Assembly: GCA_900557165.1 (NCBI GenBank)
Contig: USRS01000060.1
Location: forward strand, 1 to 16,132
DNA: 16,132 nucleotides
From: an uncultured Clostridium sp.
GTDB taxonomy: Bacteria; Bacillota; Clostridia; Peptostreptococcales; Peptostreptococcaceae
Direction: 5' to 3'
Numbering within the stretch: the stretch's first letter is position 1; each line of letters starts with the position of its first letter. The notes below the pieces were generated by a model that did no database searches, was not told the DNA's origin, and saw only the letters and a list, made by a program, of their open reading frames with translations. The position numbers and the translations under genes were made by a program. Below are positions 1 through 6,975 of the stretch, piece after piece.

Positions 1-171
1 TATAACTTTTATTTTATAAATTTACATAATTTTATATGGTATTACGAAATTGTTATTTAATATACTGAAGTTTATATTTTATCTCTATTTCTATCATATA
101 AGTTATATTATCATATGTACTTTGAATTTTTTGTCACTTCATGGTTAGATAACTAAAAGTTATGCACGACA

Positions 172-197
172 AAAAAAGCCTTATTCAAGGCTTTTTT
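172..197 (-). terminator. Intrinsic terminator of sigK
   Basis: A perfect 11-bp stem (AAAAAAGCCTT at 172-182, AAGGCTTTTTT at 187-197) encloses a 4-base loop and is followed by a T run on the minus strand. The sigK stop codon (181-183) lies inside the hairpin, so the last SigK codons form one arm. The A/T symmetry means it could also stop transcription arriving on the plus strand. Confidence 0.9.
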
Positions 198-831
198 CGG
201 ATTTTAATTCTTTTCTCAACTTTTTAAGTGCTTTTTTTTCAATTCTAGATACATATGAACGAGAAATATTTAACTTTTGTGATATCTCTCTTTGTGTTTT
301 ATATCCTAAAGGCGTCAAACCATATCTCAGTTGTATAATTTCTCTTTCTCTTTGTGTAAGAATTTTATCTAATTTTTCATAAAGCTTACTAATTTGTACT
401 TTAAGCTCTACTTGATCTATAACATAATCCGCTTCTGTACCTAATATATCTATTAAACTAATTGAGTTTCCCTCTCTATCTACTCCTATGGGATCTTGAA
501 GAGAAACTTGAACCTTATTTTTTTTATTTGTTCTTATATTCATTAAAATTTCATTTTCTATACATTTCGAAGCATAAGTTGCTAATCGAGTTCCTTTATC
601 AACTTTAAATGTCTCAATGGCCTTAATTAAACCAATCGTCCCTATTGATATCAGATCATCTTGATCTTCATTTGCATTATTATATTTTTTTGCTATATGA
701 GCAACTAATCTCATGTTTCTTTCTATTAAAACTTCTTTAGCTTCTTGATTGTTCTCATTCTTTAATAAAGATAAATAATATATCTCTTCTTCAGGGGTTA
801 ACGGTTTTTCAAATGATTTTAGAATAGTCAA
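181..831 (-). CDS. sigK: RNA polymerase sigma-K factor, intact and without pro-sequence
   Basis: This is a 216-residue sigma-70 family factor of the SigE/SigK group, the late mother-cell sigma factor that directs spore coat and cortex genes. Residues about 35-110 match region 2 (RNMRLVAHIAKKY, then DLISIGTIGLIKA and RLATYASKCIENEIL). Residues about 155-205 match region 4, with TQREREIIQLRYG and a helix-turn-helix around 178-200 (QREISQKLNISRSYVSRIE). The start is TTG at 829-831, 9 bases after a G-rich AAAAGGGGGG ribosome site. An in-frame TAA at 847-849 lies only five codons upstream, so no 20-residue Bacillus-type pro-sequence can be encoded. The frame is continuous, so no skin element splits it here. 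Identity as SigK rather than SigE rests on the neighbouring PBP gene, as in C. difficile, and the lack of spoIIGA. A candidate sigma-E promoter and an inverted repeat lie upstream. Confidence 0.93.
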   Translation of the reverse strand: MTILKSFEKPLTPEEEIYYLSLLKNENNQEAKEVLIERNMRLVAHIAKKYNNANEDQDDLISIGTIGLIKAIETFKVDKGTRLATYASKCIENEILMNIRTNKKNKVQVSLQDPIGVDREGNSISLIDILGTEADYVIDQVELKVQISKLYEKLDKILTQREREIIQLRYGLTPLGYKTQREISQKLNISRSYVSRIEKKALKKLRKELKSEKSLE

Positions 832-899
832 CAGGCCACCCCCCTTTTATAGGTGTCACTCTAAATTATATGAATTAGAGATATGAATGTTGACTATTC
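822..899. repeat. 12-bp perfect inverted repeat spanning the sigK start region
   Basis: GAATAGTCAACA at 822-833 and TGTTGACTATTC at 888-899 are exact reverse complements, separated by 54 bases. The sigK start codon (829-831) is inside the near arm. The far arm lies in the -35 region of the candidate sigma-E promoter. A smaller inverted pair (CTCTAA 859-864, TTAGAG 875-880) is nested inside. In read-through RNA from the upstream PBP gene the arms could pair and bury the TTG start. As DNA they could instead be paired operator sites. Confidence 0.75.
865..872 (-). promoter_or_regulatory. Candidate sigma-E -10 element for sigK
   Basis: The minus strand reads CATATAAT here, close to the sigma-E -10 consensus CATACAAT. 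The expected -35 ATA is not clear: AAC lies at the 16-base spacing, within GTCAACATT. The predicted start near 858 would leave a leader of about 27 bases containing the ribosome site but not the far arm of the inverted repeat. A weak -35 would fit dependence on an activator such as SpoIIID, known for sigK in relatives. No convincing SpoIIID site could be picked by eye. Confidence 0.35.
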
Positions 900-910
900 C
901 TTTGTTAAAT

Positions 911-2572
911 TTATTTTAAATTTTCACATATTTCTTTAAATATTGGAATTGCTGATTTACTTTCCTTTTCTGTGCCTTCAATTATTACTGTTATTGCATA
1001 TTTAGGATTTATCTCAGGATAAAAACCAGTAATCCATCCATGAGATATTTTCTTTCCATTTAAGCTACTTTGAGCTGTTCCTGTTTTAACTCCACATCCA
1101 CCATCTAAATCTACTAAAGTTTTAGCTGTACCTACTTTTGATACTTGCATCATCATCTCTTTGATTTTAGTCATGGTATATGGTGCTATTATTTCTCTTT
1201 TTTTATTTGTTTTATATGTCTTTATAGAGTTCTTATTATTATCAATAATACTATCATATAATTTCAAAGGCATATACGTTCCATTATTAGATATTATTTG
1301 TGTTAATTGATTTATCTGAAGTGGTGTAAATTCAATATCAGCCTGACCTATGGCTAAATTACTAAGGGCTATCTCTTGTGGAATTTTAGAATCTTTTTCC
1401 TCATCTATTCCTAAATTCACCTTTTCATCTAAATGTAGTTGCTTTATAGCTTGAAAAATTTTTTTGCTACCAACTTTTTTTGCTATATCATAAAATGCAC
1501 AATTACATGAATTAGATAGAGCATCACTTAAAGTTTCCATTCCATGAGCTTCATTATTATTACATTTTAAAATACTCTTAGATGAACCAATTTTGCAGCT
1601 ACCTGTGCAATAATATCTATAATTTTCATCTACTGCATTATTTTCTAATGCCGCATATAAAACTACTAGTTTAAATACAGACCCTGGTGGATATGTAACA
1701 CTTAATACTCTATTTTGTAATTCACCTTTTGTGCTATTATGATATGATGATATTTTATTTTGATTGAAATTAGGTCTTGAACACATGGCTACAACTTCTC
1801 CATTTTCCACTTTAGATATAACTACAGCACTTGGATTTTTTTCTTTATCCATAATTTTTTCCACTTTTTCTTGTATTTTAGAATCTATAGTAAGTTTAAT
1901 ATGAGTTGATTTTTCTTCATTTGATATTTCTTGTATACTTCCTTTTAAATAATTCAAACCTGAACTATTTATACCTGCTTTAAATACAGATATGTAGTTA
2001 TTATTACTATCTTTTAATTCATCATTCATATATTTTTCTATCCCACTTACACCTTCATTTTCTGAAGTTTTTATATATCCGATTAAATGAGTTAGTAAAT
2101 TATTATTTGAATATCTCTTTGTTTTTTCTTTTACTAAAATATTTTTTTTCTTTAAATCATCAATTTTATTCTTATCAATATAATTAATTTCTATTTCTAT
2201 TATTTCACTTGATAGTTGATTTTGAACTGCTTTATAAATATCTTTTTCATTTAATTTTGTTGCTTCTTTTATTAAAGATATATTTTCAAAATTTCCACTT
2301 ATAACATCCTTTGGTACAAGTAAAATTTTCTGTTTTTCATTATCTGTCAAAGCAATATTGTTTCTGTCATAAATAGTACCTCTCCCACTATTTAAATTTA
2401 TAACTTCCGAGCTTTGACTTTTTATTTTATTTTTATATTCTTCATTTTTAAAAATAGTTAAATTAACAATTTCATATAGTAAATAAGTACATACTAATAA
2501 AAAAATAATAAAAAAATAATTTATCCTTTTTTTAATTAATTTATTGGAAGTATTCTTTTTTATTCTTGTCAT
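911..2572 (-). CDS. Class B penicillin-binding protein (sporulation-type D,D-transpeptidase)
   Basis: This 553-residue membrane-anchored peptidoglycan transpeptidase has a basic N-terminus and one membrane segment at about 18-38. A PBP dimerisation domain runs to about 215 (SGRGTIYDRN at 62-71) and the transpeptidase domain follows. All three catalytic motifs are present: SVFK with nucleophile S298 and K301, SCN at 355-357, and KTG at 496-498. No PASTA domain is present. The extracytoplasmic domain has many cysteines (264, 322, 326, 337, 356, 358, 493). C322 and C337 occupy positions often Cys in FtsI/SpoVD proteins, while C326 and C358 are less usual, so redox sensitivity is possible. The ATG start follows AGAGGTG by 5 bases. 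The gene sits 79 bp upstream of sigK with no terminator between. C. difficile is known to carry a sporulation-associated PBP next to sigK, so a role in spore cortex or septal wall synthesis is inferred from position. Confidence 0.88.
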   Translation of the reverse strand: MTRIKKNTSNKLIKKRINYFFIIFLLVCTYLLYEIVNLTIFKNEEYKNKIKSQSSEVINLNSGRGTIYDRNNIALTDNEKQKILLVPKDVISGNFENISLIKEATKLNEKDIYKAVQNQLSSEIIEIEINYIDKNKIDDLKKKNILVKEKTKRYSNNNLLTHLIGYIKTSENEGVSGIEKYMNDELKDSNNNYISVFKAGINSSGLNYLKGSIQEISNEEKSTHIKLTIDSKIQEKVEKIMDKEKNPSAVVISKVENGEVVAMCSRPNFNQNKISSYHNSTKGELQNRVLSVTYPPGSVFKLVVLYAALENNAVDENYRYYCTGSCKIGSSKSILKCNNNEAHGMETLSDALSNSCNCAFYDIAKKVGSKKIFQAIKQLHLDEKVNLGIDEEKDSKIPQEIALSNLAIGQADIEFTPLQINQLTQIISNNGTYMPLKLYDSIIDNNKNSIKTYKTNKKREIIAPYTMTKIKEMMMQVSKVGTAKTLVDLDGGCGVKTGTAQSSLNGKKISHGWITGFYPEINPKYAITVIIEGTEKESKSAIPIFKEICENLK

Positions 2573-2635
2573 TTAATCACCTCTTATCCTTAATTGAGAT
2601 TTTTAACAATAAAATTAAAAAAAATACTACGCATA

Positions 2636-2663
2636 AAAAAAGCTTCCCTTTGGAAGCTTTTTT
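2636..2663 (-). terminator. Intrinsic terminator after trhP1
   Basis: A perfect 12-bp stem (AAAAAAGCTTCC at 2636-2647, GGAAGCTTTTTT at 2652-2663) has a 4-base loop and a T run on the minus strand. It lies directly after the trhP1 stop codon (2665-2667). It closes the mltG-trmR-trhP1 operon and insulates the downstream PBP-sigK pair. Confidence 0.92.
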
Positions 2664-2664
2664 A

Positions 2665-3594
2665 TTATTTTGTATAATCTATATTTTCTTCTAAATAAAA
2701 TCCTGTTGTTAAAACTCTATGGTCTAAGCTTTGTAATTCTTCCAACCAAACTTTATTAAGTTGCCATTTCTCTGGATTTTCTATAAATTTATCAATGGCT
2801 TTTCTATAAATTTTGAGTGCTTTTTCCATATACTCATCTGATTTCATATTACCTTCTATGCTCAAAGTAGTAACACCAGATTTTATTAATTCTGGTAAAA
2901 ATTCTATCATACATAAATCTTTAGATGCATAGAAGAATGTTCCACCTTCATCTTCATATATTGGACAATATTGACCTGGTCTTTTTTCTTCTACTAAATT
3001 ATAGTGTTTTTCTTTGTCATATTCTTCAGTACCTTTACTGCTCATATAGTTTGATAATAATCTTCTACCTGAGTAAGACATTACCATACCACCATGAACG
3101 AAAGCCTCTATTTCTAAATCAAGAGGTACATTTTTTCTTATATCTATTATATCTTTAAGACCTAATTCTTTAGCAAGTACGACTCTTCTAACACCTAAAT
3201 CATAATAAAATCTTGCTGTTTCATAATTATAAATGTTAGTTTGACTTCCCATATGAATTTTCATATCAGGTAAAACTCTTCTTACTATTTCTAAAGTTCC
3301 TGGCTCACATAATATTAAAGCATCAACTTTTATTTCATTTAACTTTAATAAATATTCTTCCAGTTTAACAAAATCATTGTTATGAGGTAATAAAGATATA
3401 ATTACATAAACTTTTTTATTTCTTTCATGGGCAAACTCTATTCCCTCTTGTAAATCTTTTATAGAAAACTTTTGTGACATTGTATTCATTCCAAAAGTTT
3501 CTCCACCTATATAAACAGAATCTGCTCCACTTTCTAATGCTCTTTTTAATGAGTCTAAGTCTTTAGCAAAAGATGATAATTCTACTTTTAACAT
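2665..3594 (-). CDS. trhP1: U32 family protein, TrhP1/YrrN-like (tRNA uridine 5-hydroxylation)
   Basis: This is a short (309-residue) U32 family protein like B. subtilis YrrN. The family is historically called peptidase or collagenase U32, but YrrN/YrrO (TrhP1/TrhP2) act in prephenate-dependent 5-hydroxyuridine formation at the tRNA wobble position. Recognisable parts are ESGADSVYIGG (21-31), the core EAFVHGGMVMSYSGRRLLSNY (163-183), QYCPIYEDEGG (208-218) and DLCMIEFLPEL (226-236). The core usually reads HGxxCxxYSGRCxxS. Here the two cysteines are V171 and R178, leaving only C210 and C228 of the usual cluster set, so iron-sulfur binding is doubtful. The ATG overlaps the trmR stop codon as TAATG, implying translational coupling. 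The order mltG-trmR-U32 matches B. subtilis yrrL-yrrM-yrrN, which supports the tRNA role. The longer partner YrrO (TrhP2) is not in this window. Confidence 0.82.
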   Translation of the reverse strand: MLKVELSSFAKDLDSLKRALESGADSVYIGGETFGMNTMSQKFSIKDLQEGIEFAHERNKKVYVIISLLPHNNDFVKLEEYLLKLNEIKVDALILCEPGTLEIVRRVLPDMKIHMGSQTNIYNYETARFYYDLGVRRVVLAKELGLKDIIDIRKNVPLDLEIEAFVHGGMVMSYSGRRLLSNYMSSKGTEEYDKEKHYNLVEEKRPGQYCPIYEDEGGTFFYASKDLCMIEFLPELIKSGVTTLSIEGNMKSDEYMEKALKIYRKAIDKFIENPEKWQLNKVWLEELQSLDHRVLTTGFYLEENIDYTK

Positions 3595-4256
3595 TACTTT
3601 TCAATCCTTTCTTTTTCCTTGTAGCTTAGAGCTACTCCATCTCCTATAGGAATTAAAGAGGTACTTAAGTAGTCACAATTACAGATATAATCTAAGTAAT
3701 TTCTCATTCTTTTTACGATGGTTTTCTTTCTTCTCATTACTAAGGCATCATCAGCTATCATACCTTTGTATAATATATTATCAGATATTAAAAGGCCTCC
3801 TACTTTTAGCTTGTCTATTACTAAATCATAAAATAATTGATATTGACCTTTAGCTGCATCTAAGAATATCATGTCAAATTCACCTTCAACATTTTTTAAT
3901 AATTCTTCTGCATCGCCTTCTAATAGCGTTATATTTTCATTAAATCCTGATCTTTCGAAGTTTTTCTTAGCTTGTTCAATCATTTTTTCATTACGTTCCA
4001 CAGTAATTATTTTAGCTTCTCCATTTGTAGAAGTTGAAAATAATATAGAAGAATACCCTATTGCACAACCTACTTCTAATATACTTTTTGGTTTTTGAAA
4101 CTTTAATAAAACTTTTAATAAGTCTGAAACTTCTTTATGAACTATTGGAACATTATACTCTGCTGCATATTCTTCTAATTCTTTTAATAAACCTTCTTTA
4201 TCTTTTAAAGTTTCTCTTATATATCTTTCTACTTGATTATTAACTATATTACTCAA
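3594..4256 (-). CDS. trmR: SAM-dependent O-methyltransferase, TrmR/YrrM-like (tRNA 5-hydroxyuridine)
   Basis: This is a cation-dependent O-methyltransferase. B. subtilis YrrM (TrmR) methylates wobble 5-hydroxyuridine to 5-methoxyuridine. Counting from the GTG at 4265, SAM motif I is LEVGCAIG at 63-70, an acidic residue follows strand 2 (E90), and the metal-binding set is D136 in FLDAAKG plus D162-N163 in SDN. The GTG abuts AAGGAG with no usable spacing. TTG three codons later (4254-4256) sits 8 bases after AAGGAG (4265-4270), so TTG is preferred, giving 220 residues. The gene overlaps the trhP1 ATG by one base, placing methylation and hydroxylation in one translation-coupled pair downstream of mltG. 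Its substrate is inferred from family and synteny; a generic small-molecule methyltransferase is less likely. Confidence 0.85.
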   Translation of the reverse strand: MSNIVNNQVERYIRETLKDKEGLLKELEEYAAEYNVPIVHKEVSDLLKVLLKFQKPKSILEVGCAIGYSSILFSTSTNGEAKIITVERNEKMIEQAKKNFERSGFNENITLLEGDAEELLKNVEGEFDMIFLDAAKGQYQLFYDLVIDKLKVGGLLISDNILYKGMIADDALVMRRKKTIVKRMRNYLDYICNCDYLSTSLIPIGDGVALSYKEKERIEK

Positions 4257-4298
4257 ATTATTCACTCCTTAATTTCCTACTCAATTTTCTTTTTAAAA

Positions 4299-4340
4299 TT
4301 AATAGGATTATATCTTAATTTTTAAGATATAATCCATTAA
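4299..4340 (-). other. AT-rich intercistronic stem-loop between mltG and trmR
   Basis: GGATTATATCTTAA (4305-4318) and TTAAGATATAATCC (4322-4335) form a perfect 14-bp stem with a 3-base loop. TTAAT/ATTAA (4299-4303 and 4336-4340) extend it across one bulged A. It starts 29 bases after the mltG stop codon and ends well before the trmR ribosome site. Only a mixed TATTAATTTT follows on the minus strand, so it would be a weak terminator at best. It may act as a partial attenuator or as an mRNA processing or stability element that sets different mltG and trmR levels. Confidence 0.75.
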
Positions 4341-4364
4341 ATAACCATCATTATTATATCTACC

Positions 4365-5432
4365 CTAATTATCTGTAGAATAACTATTATTTCTTTCTTC
4401 TCTATCTTTTCTATATTGCTCAACATTTTTTACATGTTCTTCATATGTCTTGCTATAATTATTTCCACCATCTATAGTTGCCACAAAATATAAATATTCT
4501 GTATTTGCAGGATATAAAACTGCTTCTATAGATTTTATTCCAGGATTTGCTATAGGAGTTGGCGGTAAACCTTTATTTATATAACTATTGTATGGAGATT
4601 TAATTTTTAAATCATCATACGTTATACTTTTCTTTCTTTCTTTAAATATATATTGAATAGTTGCATCAGATTGTAGAGGCATACCTATGTCAATTCTATT
4701 ATAAAATACATTTGCAATTATCGGTCTATCTTCATCAAGTACAGCTTCTTTTTCCACAATAGAAGCTAATTTTATTACATCATATAAAGATTTTTTATCT
4801 TCTTTTTGTTTTTTTCTTAATGTTTCACTATACTTTGAATTAAATACCTCAATCATATGGCTTAGTATTTCTTTTTCACTTTCATCTTCTTTAAAATAAT
4901 AAGTACTAGGATATAAAAATCCTTCTAAAGAAGTTATTTCTTTATCTTTTAAGAATTCAAATTTATCATAAAATTCTTTAGGGTTATTTACTAATTTAGT
5001 ATAAGTTTTTTCATCACCTAACTTATTTTTTGTAAGTAAATCAATTATTTCCATGGAAGTTGAACCTTCTGGAATAGTAATTTTTATACCTTCATTGTAA
5101 ATTTTTCCTTGAGATAAATCTTTTATTATTTCTTCGTTGGAATAAGCTTGATTAAATAAATATTTACCTGATTTTAATTTTGAAGAGTTGTCACTTACTC
5201 TTACATATAATTTAAATAAAGTTTTATTTTTAATTAAATTATTTTCTTTTAGTATATCTGCGATCTGGTTCAAAGTAGATCCACTAGGGATATCAATTAC
5301 AATATCTTCTTTGTTATTTTTATTGTATGGACCTATTTGAGTAATTACAAAAGTCGCCATAAAAATTATAACTAGTAATATAATACTTATAGCTACTATA
5401 ATTTTTTTACTTTTGCTGTCCTTCAGATTCAT
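4365..5432 (-). CDS. mltG: Endolytic murein transglycosylase MltG (YceG-like)
   Basis: This 355-residue membrane-anchored lytic transglycosylase cleaves nascent glycan strands and is thought to set where they end. It has a short basic N-terminus, one membrane segment at about 10-32, a LysM-like region at about 45-110, and the YceG catalytic domain from about 115 to 340. Family motifs are LEGFLYPSTYYF (169-180), ASIVEKEA (223-230, holding the catalytic glutamate region), VFYNRIDIGMPLQSDATIQY (242-261) and the C-terminal GLPPTPIANPG (288-298). The length is normal for the family. The ATG at 5430-5432 follows AAGGAG with a longish 11-base spacer. It is the first gene of the mltG-trmR-trhP1 operon, behind a strong sigma-A promoter at 5470-5498. 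The same order occurs in B. subtilis as yrrL-yrrM-yrrN. Confidence 0.93.
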   Translation of the reverse strand: MNLKDSKSKKIIVAISIILLVIIFMATFVITQIGPYNKNNKEDIVIDIPSGSTLNQIADILKENNLIKNKTLFKLYVRVSDNSSKLKSGKYLFNQAYSNEEIIKDLSQGKIYNEGIKITIPEGSTSMEIIDLLTKNKLGDEKTYTKLVNNPKEFYDKFEFLKDKEITSLEGFLYPSTYYFKEDESEKEILSHMIEVFNSKYSETLRKKQKEDKKSLYDVIKLASIVEKEAVLDEDRPIIANVFYNRIDIGMPLQSDATIQYIFKERKKSITYDDLKIKSPYNSYINKGLPPTPIANPGIKSIEAVLYPANTEYLYFVATIDGGNNYSKTYEEHVKNVEQYRKDREERNNSYSTDN

Positions 5433-5469
5433 AAGTTATTGTACTCCTTATCTCTTTTATATCCTTTTT

Positions 5470-5498
5470 ATTATAAATCTACAATTAAAATATTTCAA
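5470..5498 (-). promoter_or_regulatory. Sigma-A promoter of the mltG-trmR-trhP1 operon
   Basis: On the minus strand TTGAAA (5493-5498) and a consensus TATAAT (5470-5475) are separated by exactly 17 bases. Transcription should begin near 5463, giving a leader of about 30 bases before mltG. It lies just downstream of the pdp terminator, so the operon is independent of the steA-pdp run. Confidence 0.82.
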
Positions 5499-5578
5499 TA
5501 AAAATGTCATATTTTAAGAAATTACGCTATTTTTCTATGGTAAATATATAATTTTTATCAAATATAAAATTTCAAATT

Positions 5579-5618
5579 AAAAAAGCTTAACTTTAGTTTT
5601 TACAAGTTAAGCTTTTTT
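5579..5618 (-). terminator. Intrinsic terminator after pdp
   Basis: A perfect 15-bp stem (AAAAAAGCTTAACTT at 5579-5593, AAGTTAAGCTTTTTT at 5604-5618) has a 10-base loop and a T run on the minus strand, starting about 10 bases after the pdp stop codon. It closes the long steA-to-pdp transcription unit. Confidence 0.93.
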
Positions 5619-5628
5619 AAACATTTAA

Positions 5629-6954
5629 CTAGAATTTCTCTATTCCATCTTTTGTCACAACACCATATATTAATTTTTTAGGTTCTGATTTTTCTTCAGT
5701 TATTATATAAGCATTCATAAATCTTCTTTTAGCATCTTCAAATTTTTCTTCTCTATTGAAATACATAACTGCTAAAGTATCACCTTCATTTACGAAGTCT
5801 CCTACTTTTTTCTTTAATATAATTCCTGCGCTTAAATCTAGCTCATCTTCTTTCGTTTCTCTACCTGCACCAAGTACCATAGCACTTACTCCAATAGCCT
5901 CTGCTTCAATTTTATCTATGTACCCAGTTTTTTCAGATTTTATTTCAACTATATGACTAGCTTGAGGGAATAGCGAATAATCTTCAGCTATCATAGGATT
6001 TCCACCTTGATTAGTAACGAATTCTTTTAATTTTTCTAAGGCTGCACCAGATTCTAGTGCTTCTTTTATTCTTCTTACACCATCTTCATAGTTTGTAGCT
6101 ATTTTTGATGATACAAGCATATAAGCTCCTAAAGTCTCACATAGTGCCATAAAGTCTTTAGGCCCTCTTCCTTTTAGCGCTTCTATGGCTTCTATAACTT
6201 CTAGAGAATTACCTATTGCATATCCTAAAGGTTCATCCATATCACTTATTATACCTATAGTTTCTCTATTCATTGCTGTTCCTATTTCAACCATTTCTTG
6301 AGCTAGAGCAAATGAGTCATCTAAAGTTTTCATAAATGCTCCATCTCCAGTTTTAACATCTAAAACTATGGCATCTGCTCCTGAAGCTAATTTTTTACAC
6401 ATTATAGATGCTGCTATTAAAGATATATTATCTACTGTAGCTGTAACATCTCTTAGAGCATACATTTTTTTATCAGCAACAGCTATTGATGCAGTTTGTC
6501 CACATACTGCTATTTTTAAATCATTCACAGATTTTATGAATTTTTCAGGAGTCATTTCTATAGAAAATCCTGGTATAGATTCTAATTTATCTAAAGTTCC
6601 TCCAGTATGTCCAAGTCCTCTTCCTGACATTTTAGCAACTGGAACACCACAAGCAGCCATTAATGGTGCTAATGTAATAGTTGTTTTATCTCCCACACCA
6701 CCTGTTGAATGTTTATCAACCTTAATTCCATTAATTTTTGATAAATCTATAACTTCTCCTGAATTCATCATTGCTTCTGTAAGATAAGCTGTTTCTTGTT
6801 TATTCATTTTATTAAGATATATAGCCATTAAAAGAGCGGATGCTTGATAGTCCGGTATTTCTCCCTTTGAGTATCTATCTACAAAAAATTCTATTTCTTC
6901 TTTGCTTAATTCTTCTTTATCTCTTTTTTTTCTTATAATATCATATATTCTCAT
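5629..6954 (-). CDS. pdp: Pyrimidine-nucleoside phosphorylase
   Basis: This cytosolic salvage enzyme splits pyrimidine (deoxy)nucleosides with phosphate into the free base and (deoxy)ribose-1-phosphate. The 441 residues show an N-terminal helical domain, KHSTGGVGDKTT (81-92) for phosphate binding, the thymidine/pyrimidine phosphorylase signature SGRGLGHTGGTLDKLE (110-125), a VKTGDGAFMK strand-loop near 200, and a C-terminal PYNP domain (about 345-420). Length is normal. A near-perfect AGGAGGT lies 4 bases before the ATG. It follows deoB by 21 bases; together they convert nucleosides to (deoxy)ribose-1-phosphate and then ribose-5-phosphate or deoxyribose-5-phosphate. Strict thymidine phosphorylase (DeoA) is the alternative, but Firmicutes usually carry the broad Pdp form. 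Confidence 0.93.
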   Translation of the reverse strand: MRIYDIIRKKRDKEELSKEEIEFFVDRYSKGEIPDYQASALLMAIYLNKMNKQETAYLTEAMMNSGEVIDLSKINGIKVDKHSTGGVGDKTTITLAPLMAACGVPVAKMSGRGLGHTGGTLDKLESIPGFSIEMTPEKFIKSVNDLKIAVCGQTASIAVADKKMYALRDVTATVDNISLIAASIMCKKLASGADAIVLDVKTGDGAFMKTLDDSFALAQEMVEIGTAMNRETIGIISDMDEPLGYAIGNSLEVIEAIEALKGRGPKDFMALCETLGAYMLVSSKIATNYEDGVRRIKEALESGAALEKLKEFVTNQGGNPMIAEDYSLFPQASHIVEIKSEKTGYIDKIEAEAIGVSAMVLGAGRETKEDELDLSAGIILKKKVGDFVNEGDTLAVMYFNREEKFEDAKRRFMNAYIITEEKSEPKKLIYGVVTKDGIEKF

Positions 6955-6975
6955 AATTACCTCCTAATTGTCCTT

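Noticed and set aside
1..171. Possible small gene or RNA downstream of sigK
   Set aside because: The stretch is AT-rich with many stops, no ribosome site and no stable GC-containing hairpin.
181..831. A skin-element junction or split sigK
   Set aside because: Regions 2 and 4 of the sigma factor are joined in one uninterrupted frame, and no recombinase gene or repeat pair lies within it.
2573..2635. Promoter for the PBP gene
   Set aside because: A promoter is expected here because a terminator lies just upstream, but no convincing sigma-A, sigma-E, sigma-F or sigma-G element could be picked out of the A/T runs.
2925..3158. Plus-strand open frames inside minus-strand genes (for example 2925-3158, 6368-6787, 12313-12651, 13788-14156)
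   Set aside because: All lie opposite well-supported conserved genes, lack good ribosome sites and translate to low-complexity hydrophobic or serine/leucine-rich strings. They are antisense shadows caused by base composition.
4263..4265. GTG as the trmR start codon
   Set aside because: It directly abuts AAGGAG with no spacer. TTG at 4254-4256 has an 8-base spacer and is preferred.
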